Shown here: positions 57,332 through 61,762 of the stretch, one piece after another
How positions within the stretch are numbered: the stretch's first letter is position 1
How the letters are laid out: each line of letters begins with the position of its first letter
The notes under the pieces: model-generated
Seen by the model: the letters and a program-made list of their open reading frames with translations, nothing else
Told to the model about the DNA's origin: nothing
Databases searched by the model: none
Translations under genes and position numbers: made by a program
Source: Helicobacter brantae
GTDB taxonomy: Bacteria > Campylobacterota > Campylobacteria > Campylobacterales > Helicobacteraceae
DNA: 61,762 nucleotides
Direction of reading: 5' to 3'
NCBI RefSeq assembly: GCF_003364205.1
Contig: NZ_NXLV01000009.1
Coordinates: forward strand, 1 to 61,762

Positions 57332-58938
57332 TCCCTCTTGCCCTTTTCCCTATCAGCACTCTTAGTTTGACTCCCCCTCACAGGACTCTCCCCAAAGCTA
57401 TACCTCACCCCTAAACTCACTTGATAATCTTTTGTCATCATTCCAAAAAAACTCTTCTCAAAATCAAAGTAAATCCTCACGCTCTCATAGGCTTGAATAT
57501 TTGTGCCAAGATTGATAAGGAAATGAGGATCAAAAAGTGAGGGGGAATGATGAGATGAAGAGAGATTGGTCGTGTTGAGTGAAATATCTCTTCCATAAAT
57601 ATAATCAAACTCATAAAATGTTCCCATATAAAAAGAGAGATTGAATTTTTGAGTAGGAAAAAATCTCTTGAGCGTATAGCCAAAACTAGATCCAAAAGAA
57701 CTCTTAAGAATCAGAGTGTGAGAGATTTGAGTATCAAGAAACTCTGAACTTCCCTCATAAGATTGTCTAAAACTACCCTTATCAATCCACCCCAATCCAA
57801 ACCCTGCTTGAGGTTGAACATACCAATCCTCTGCAAGTCTAAATCGATAACCAAATTCACTCAAAAGACTAAGAGCAAAATTCCCTAGCTTACCCTCTCT
57901 TGTTCTATCACGATTGGGATTGTAAATCTCAAAAGTGCTTTGAAGATATTGAAGTTTCAAAACACTATCGTTATACCAACCCTCATCTTGGATATAAGAG
58001 TTATACACAGAAACTCCTGTGGAGTAGGATTGGAGATTCTCAAAGATTCTAGTTTGCTTCTCACTCACAATCTCAGATTCAAAAGTGGGGAAGGCAAGAG
58101 TGTAGAAAAATGATACTCCCAAAAAGTCTTTAAACCCTGCTCCCTCAAAGCCATAGTCATATCCACCTTGAAAAGAAGTGTAATTGCTCTTTAGTCCCAA
58201 TCCCAAAGAGTTGCTTACTCCCCCATTGACAATCCTAGCCCATACACCATGAGAGTAGGGATTATCCCTAAGCTCTCCCATTCTTTGAGAGAGATAATCA
58301 AAACCAGCAAGATAAAGAGTTTGATTGAGTAAAGGAGCATTAAGCCCTGTCATTTCATCAGAGGGGATAATGTTTGTTTCGGTGGCGTGGGTGATGGCAT
58401 AATCCATAAGTCCATCGTTGTATATTTTTACATCAGTGATAGATATATCAGCTTCTGTAAAATCCAAATATCCCTTGCCTATTTCAACAAAAGCAAAGTC
58501 AGAATTGCTTTGGGTAGTAAAAAAGATAGCGTTTTTGATTGAATCGGCTCGAGTTCCAAGAGCAAATACAACACAGAGTGGAACTCTTCCATAAAATCCT
58601 CCGACTCTTGCAATAAGATAATCAGAGTGAATCACTCTATCCCCAATTTGTTGCTCTCTATTCATATCAGCATAAAGAACAAACAATAAAGGAAGATAAG
58701 TCATACCGCCCTCAACCTCTATAAACTCTAAATGTTTGAATCCTTTGTCAAGATTTCTTGATGGATAGAAAAACGCAAGGGTATTTCCAGCATATTGATT
58801 TTTTAGCAGTGGGATTGTTCCACTATCTTGAGTAACTTCAATCGTCTGATTGGGGCCAGTGAAGATGATGTTATTAGATAAACCTACATCTTGTAACAGG
58901 ACAAACAACCCAAATGCTGATAAAAAATGCTTTTTCAT
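57319..58938 (-). CDS. VacA-type autotransporter, tandem copy 1 (last of three)
   Basis: 539 residues from the ATG at 58938, which overlaps the stop of copy 2 as ATGA; an in-frame ATG at 58962 inside copy 2 is less likely. Signal peptide (MKKHFLSAFGLFVLLQDVGLS), a short passenger to about residue 205, then the barrel (QRMGELRDNPYSHGVWARI, TSFQGGYDYGFEG, IYFDFEKSFFG, VSLGVRYSFG). A 23-residue tail follows the last strand and has no poly-G tract. The barrel part is apparently identical to copy 3 at the DNA level, while the passenger differs strongly from copy 2. Confidence 0.85.
   Translation of the reverse strand: MKKHFLSAFGLFVLLQDVGLSNNIIFTGPNQTIEVTQDSGTIPLLKNQYAGNTLAFFYPSRNLDKGFKHLEFIEVEGGMTYLPLLFVLYADMNREQQIGDRVIHSDYLIARVGGFYGRVPLCVVFALGTRADSIKNAIFFTTQSNSDFAFVEIGKGYLDFTEADISITDVKIYNDGLMDYAITHATETNIIPSDEMTGLNAPLLNQTLYLAGFDYLSQRMGELRDNPYSHGVWARIVNGGVSNSLGLGLKSNYTSFQGGYDYGFEGAGFKDFLGVSFFYTLAFPTFESEIVSEKQTRIFENLQSYSTGVSVYNSYIQDEGWYNDSVLKLQYLQSTFEIYNPNRDRTREGKLGNFALSLLSEFGYRFRLAEDWYVQPQAGFGLGWIDKGSFRQSYEGSSEFLDTQISHTLILKSSFGSSFGYTLKRFFPTQKFNLSFYMGTFYEFDYIYGRDISLNTTNLSSSHHSPSLFDPHFLINLGTNIQAYESVRIYFDFEKSFFGMMTKDYQVSLGVRYSFGESPVRGSQTKSADREKGKRDYPL
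57322..57339. terminator. Terminator hairpin between dps and copy 1
   Basis: Inverted repeat AAGAGGG/CCCTCTT around TAAT, spanning the last codons of both convergent genes. On the plus strand it is followed by GCCCTTTTCCC. It probably serves dps; support in the other direction is weaker. Confidence 0.5.
57375..58386. repeat. About 1-kb direct repeat, copy within gene 1
   Basis: Aligned to 60751-61762 at a constant offset of 3376 with no indel. The encoded proteins are identical over the whole shared barrel. The repeat runs to the right window edge, so its full length is unknown. Confidence 0.9.
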
Positions 58939-60629
58939 AGGGTTGTATCCTCTGTGGGGCATATAGAGTCAAGTGTTTGCAAAAATGACTCTAAATACTC
59001 AAGGATTAGAAGGAATAGAATTTCCTCTTCCCCCCCCCCCCTGATGGTATCATCTCTTTGAGTCCCCTTTGGTGGATTCCCACCAAAGCTATATCTTACT
59101 CCTAAACTTACTTGATAATCTTTATTTGTCTTTCCCAAAAAACTCTTCTCAAAATCAAAGTAAATCCTCACGCTCTCATAAGCTTGAATATTTGTGCCAA
59201 GATTGATAAGACAACGCGGATCAAAAAGAGGTGGAGAGTGATAAAAAGAAGAGAGATTAGTTGTATTGAGTGAAATATCTCCTCCATAAATATAATCAAA
59301 CTCATAAAAAGTCCCTACATAAAAAGAGATTTTAAAATTTGGATTGGGAATAAAACGATTAGGATTGTAACCAAGAGTTGTTCCAAATCTTCCTCTTAGT
59401 GTGAGAGTAGAATCTATATAAGTATCAAGAAACTCTGAACTTCCCTCATAAGATTGTCTAAAGTTACTTGGAGCAATCCACCCCACTCCCAATTCTGTTT
59501 GAGGTTGAATATACCAATCTTGTGTAATCTTGAAGCGATAGCCAACCTCATTGGAGAAACTAAGAGCAAGATTCCCTAGCTTACCCTCTCTTTTTCTATC
59601 ACGATTGGGATTGTAAATCTCAAAGGAGCTTTGAAGATATTGAAGTTTAAGGACACTATCACTATACCAACCCTCATCTTGGATATAAGAGTTATAAAAA
59701 GCTACTCCTGAAGAGAATGAAAATATATCTTCAAATCTTCGAGTCTGTTTCTCACTTACAATCTCAGACTTAAAAGTAGGGAGGGCAAAAGCATAAAAAA
59801 ATGACACACCTAAGAAATCCCTAAAGCTTCTCCCCTCAAAGCCATAGTCATACCCAGCTTGAAAAGAAGTGTAATTGCTCTTTAGTCCCAATCCCAAAGA
59901 GTTGCTTACTCCCCCATTGACAATCCTAGCCCATACACCGTGAGAGTAGGGATTATTGCGTAACTCTCCCATTCTCTGATCCAAATGATTAAAAGTAGCA
60001 AGATAAAGAGAGAGATTAAGCAGGGGAGAGTGAATCCCTGTCATTTCATCAGAGTGGATAATGGCTGTTTCGGTGGCTTTGGAGATATAGAAAATGGTAT
60101 TGCCTCTTGGATCGTCTTTGATGTATCTTGATGTTGTATGCAAAGCAAGTTGTGTAAAGTCCAAATACCCCACCCCTTCATCTTTGAATAAAAAAGCAAA
60201 ATTGTTTCGATATATGATAAAGTCAATATTTTTAATTTCATCAGCTCTTGTTCCAAGAGAAATATACGCTTCAAGCTTAAAAAGTGGATCTGAACCACCA
60301 TTGCGAATAACAAAAAAATCTGAATGATACACCCTTCCCTCAATGGTTTGGGGTGAGCGAGGATCGATATAAAGAGTGTATGTCAAAGAAAAACGATAAA
60401 AAGTAACCTTAAAAAAACTGATGTTTTTGAAACCATTGGATAAGTTTCTTGTGGGGTAGTAAAAACCAACCTTGTCATTTTTCCACTCACCATATACCTC
60501 ACCAATCTCTCCCCTATCTTGAGTAACTTCAATGGTTTGATTGGGGCCAGTGAAGATGATATTGTTAGATAAACCTACATCTTGTAATATGACAAACAAC
60601 CCAAGTGTTGATAAGAATTTCTTTTTCAT
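58935..60629 (-). CDS. VacA-type autotransporter, tandem copy 2 with poly-G tract
   Basis: 564 residues from the ATG at 60629, coupled to copy 3 as ATGA. Signal peptide (MKKKFLSTLGLFVILQDVGLS), then FTGPNQTIEVTQD as in copy 1. The passenger diverges from copy 1 up to about residue 215. The barrel is of the same family but clearly diverged from copies 1 and 3. After the last strand (GVRYSFGG) comes a 48-residue tail containing a G12 tract. In this sequence the tract is in the frame that reaches the TGA overlapping the copy 1 start. G11 would end the protein with GKRKFYSF; G13 with GRGNSIPSNP. Confidence 0.85.
   Translation of the reverse strand: MKKKFLSTLGLFVILQDVGLSNNIIFTGPNQTIEVTQDRGEIGEVYGEWKNDKVGFYYPTRNLSNGFKNISFFKVTFYRFSLTYTLYIDPRSPQTIEGRVYHSDFFVIRNGGSDPLFKLEAYISLGTRADEIKNIDFIIYRNNFAFLFKDEGVGYLDFTQLALHTTSRYIKDDPRGNTIFYISKATETAIIHSDEMTGIHSPLLNLSLYLATFNHLDQRMGELRNNPYSHGVWARIVNGGVSNSLGLGLKSNYTSFQAGYDYGFEGRSFRDFLGVSFFYAFALPTFKSEIVSEKQTRRFEDIFSFSSGVAFYNSYIQDEGWYSDSVLKLQYLQSSFEIYNPNRDRKREGKLGNLALSFSNEVGYRFKITQDWYIQPQTELGVGWIAPSNFRQSYEGSSEFLDTYIDSTLTLRGRFGTTLGYNPNRFIPNPNFKISFYVGTFYEFDYIYGGDISLNTTNLSSFYHSPPLFDPRCLINLGTNIQAYESVRIYFDFEKSFLGKTNKDYQVSLGVRYSFGGNPPKGTQRDDTIRGGGEEEILFLLILEYLESFLQTLDSICPTEDTTL
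59030..59041 (-). repeat. Poly-G tract (G12) in copy 2
   Basis: Twelve C on the plus strand, G on the coding strand. Long G-tracts are the standard phase-variation element in Campylobacter and Helicobacter. Confidence 0.9.
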
Positions 60630-61762
60630 AGGGTTGTATCCTTTGTGAGGTATTCAAAGTCAGTTATAAATGACTCTAAATACTCAAGGATTAAAAGGAA
60701 TAAATTTTCCTCTTCCCCCCCCCCCTTAGTGGCATTATTATCCAGTCCTCCCCTCACAGGACTCTCCCCAAAGCTATACCTCACCCCTAAACTCACTTGA
60801 TAATCTTTTGTCATCATTCCAAAAAAACTCTTCTCAAAATCAAAGTAAATCCTCACGCTCTCATAGGCTTGAATATTTGTGCCAAGATTGATAAGGAAAT
60901 GAGGATCAAAAAGTGAGGGGGAATGATGAGATGAAGAGAGATTGGTCGTGTTGAGTGAAATATCTCTTCCATAAATATAATCAAACTCATAAAATGTTCC
61001 CATATAAAAAGAGAGATTGAATTTTTGAGTAGGAAAAAATCTCTTGAGCGTATAGCCAAAACTAGATCCAAAAGAACTCTTAAGAATCAGAGTGTGAGAG
61101 ATTTGAGTATCAAGAAACTCTGAACTTCCCTCATAAGATTGTCTAAAACTACCCTTATCAATCCACCCCAATCCAAACCCTGCTTGAGGTTGAACATACC
61201 AATCCTCTGCAAGTCTAAATCGATAACCAAATTCACTCAAAAGACTAAGAGCAAAATTCCCTAGCTTACCCTCTCTTGTTCTATCACGATTGGGATTGTA
61301 AATCTCAAAAGTGCTTTGAAGATATTGAAGTTTCAAAACACTATCGTTATACCAACCCTCATCTTGGATATAAGAGTTATACACAGAAACTCCTGTGGAG
61401 TAGGATTGGAGATTCTCAAAGATTCTAGTTTGCTTCTCACTCACAATCTCAGATTCAAAAGTGGGGAAGGCAAGAGTGTAGAAAAATGATACTCCCAAAA
61501 AGTCTTTAAACCCTGCTCCCTCAAAGCCATAGTCATATCCACCTTGAAAAGAAGTGTAATTGCTCTTTAGTCCCAATCCCAAAGAGTTGCTTACTCCCCC
61601 ATTGACAATCCTAGCCCATACACCATGAGAGTAGGGATTATCCCTAAGCTCTCCCATTCTTTGAGAGAGATAATCAAAACCAGCAAGATAAAGAGTTTGA
61701 TTGAGTAAAGGAGCATTAAGCCCTGTCATTTCATCAGAGGGGATAATGTTTGTTTCGGTGGC
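60626..61762 (-). CDS. VacA-type autotransporter, tandem copy 3 (5' end beyond window)
   Basis: The frame is open to the right edge (378 codons visible, reading ATETNIIPSDEMTGLNAPLL from the edge). It contains the end of the passenger and the whole barrel, identical to copy 1 up to GESPVRG, then a tail with a G11 tract and the end DTTL at a TGA overlapping the copy 2 start. G10 would give GKRKIYSF; G12 would give GRGKFIPFNP. The start, signal peptide and promoter are outside the window. Confidence 0.85.
   Translation of the reverse strand, partial: ATETNIIPSDEMTGLNAPLLNQTLYLAGFDYLSQRMGELRDNPYSHGVWARIVNGGVSNSLGLGLKSNYTSFQGGYDYGFEGAGFKDFLGVSFFYTLAFPTFESEIVSEKQTRIFENLQSYSTGVSVYNSYIQDEGWYNDSVLKLQYLQSTFEIYNPNRDRTREGKLGNFALSLLSEFGYRFRLAEDWYVQPQAGFGLGWIDKGSFRQSYEGSSEFLDTQISHTLILKSSFGSSFGYTLKRFFPTQKFNLSFYMGTFYEFDYIYGRDISLNTTNLSSSHHSPSLFDPHFLINLGTNIQAYESVRIYFDFEKSFFGMMTKDYQVSLGVRYSFGESPVRGGLDNNATKGGGEEENLFLLILEYLESFITDFEYLTKDTTL
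60715..60725 (-). repeat. Poly-G tract (G11) in copy 3
   Basis: Eleven C on the plus strand, at the same place relative to the barrel end as the G12 tract of copy 2. The sequence after it (GAAGAGGAAA) is shared. Confidence 0.9.
60751..61762. repeat. About 1-kb direct repeat, copy within gene 3
   Basis: Partner of 57375-58386. It continues to the window edge. Confidence 0.9.

Noticed and set aside
59030-60725. Poly-G tracts as pure assembly artefacts
   Set aside because: Exact lengths may be wrong, but two tracts at the same relative position with shared flanks, in a phylum known for G-tract switching, make real tracts likely.

Overview
The window reads as chromosomal DNA of a Campylobacterota species, most likely a Helicobacter outside the H. 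pylori group. The evidence is low-to-moderate GC, runs of genes in H. pylori order (nifS-nifU, tig-clpP-def, ppk-pyrD-pqqE-dapA-SDR-pgsA, rlmH-accD, flgI-flgJ-flgS-dps, kch next to rpmB, the BI-1 gene next to gapA), an FqrB-type flavoprotein, VacA-type outer-membrane barrels, and a periplasmic nitrate reductase operon that H. pylori lacks but many enterohepatic helicobacters carry. The species cannot be fixed from the sequence alone.

Region by region. 1-4000: a leftward accessory block with two secreted toxin-like genes (one cut by the window edge, one frameshifted), a putative immunity gene, small membrane proteins and a duplicated promoter/leader that carries an inverted repeat. 4005-9741: a lipocalin, a large autotransporter and a YihM/YihN-like isomerase-transporter pair. 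10111-20971: mostly housekeeping (alaS, ccoS, fqrB, rpmB, a K+ channel, argJ, a TraF-like barrel, BI-1, gapA) ending in a proline/glutamine-rich outer-membrane protein. 21089-27280: a complete type II-C CRISPR-Cas locus (cas9-cas1-cas2, tracrRNA, 27 repeats and 26 spacers). 27376-48845: housekeeping genes for Fe-S assembly, flagellar export, protein quality control, polyphosphate, pyrimidine, lysine, phospholipid and fatty-acid metabolism, with one tRNA-Pro. 48976-57331: napAGHBF, then flgI-flgJ-flgS behind a sigma-54 promoter, then dps. 57319-61762: three tandem leftward VacA-type autotransporters joined by ATGA overlaps. The two upstream copies carry poly-G tracts, and copies 1 and 3 share about 1 kb that I could not tell apart.

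How the parts work together. The CRISPR array and tracrRNA are read leftward, opposite to the cas genes. Every repeat ends in an extended -10 element, so each spacer can have its own promoter. The tracrRNA has a near-perfect sigma-70 promoter and shares a terminator hairpin with cas2. At the right end, poly-G slippage would decide whether translation of an upstream autotransporter reaches the stop codon that overlaps the next start codon, or ends early with a short alternative tail. This possible phase-variable translational relay, with alternative barrel C-termini, is the most unusual structure I see. The left-end toxin-like cassettes are the second candidate for something poorly described.
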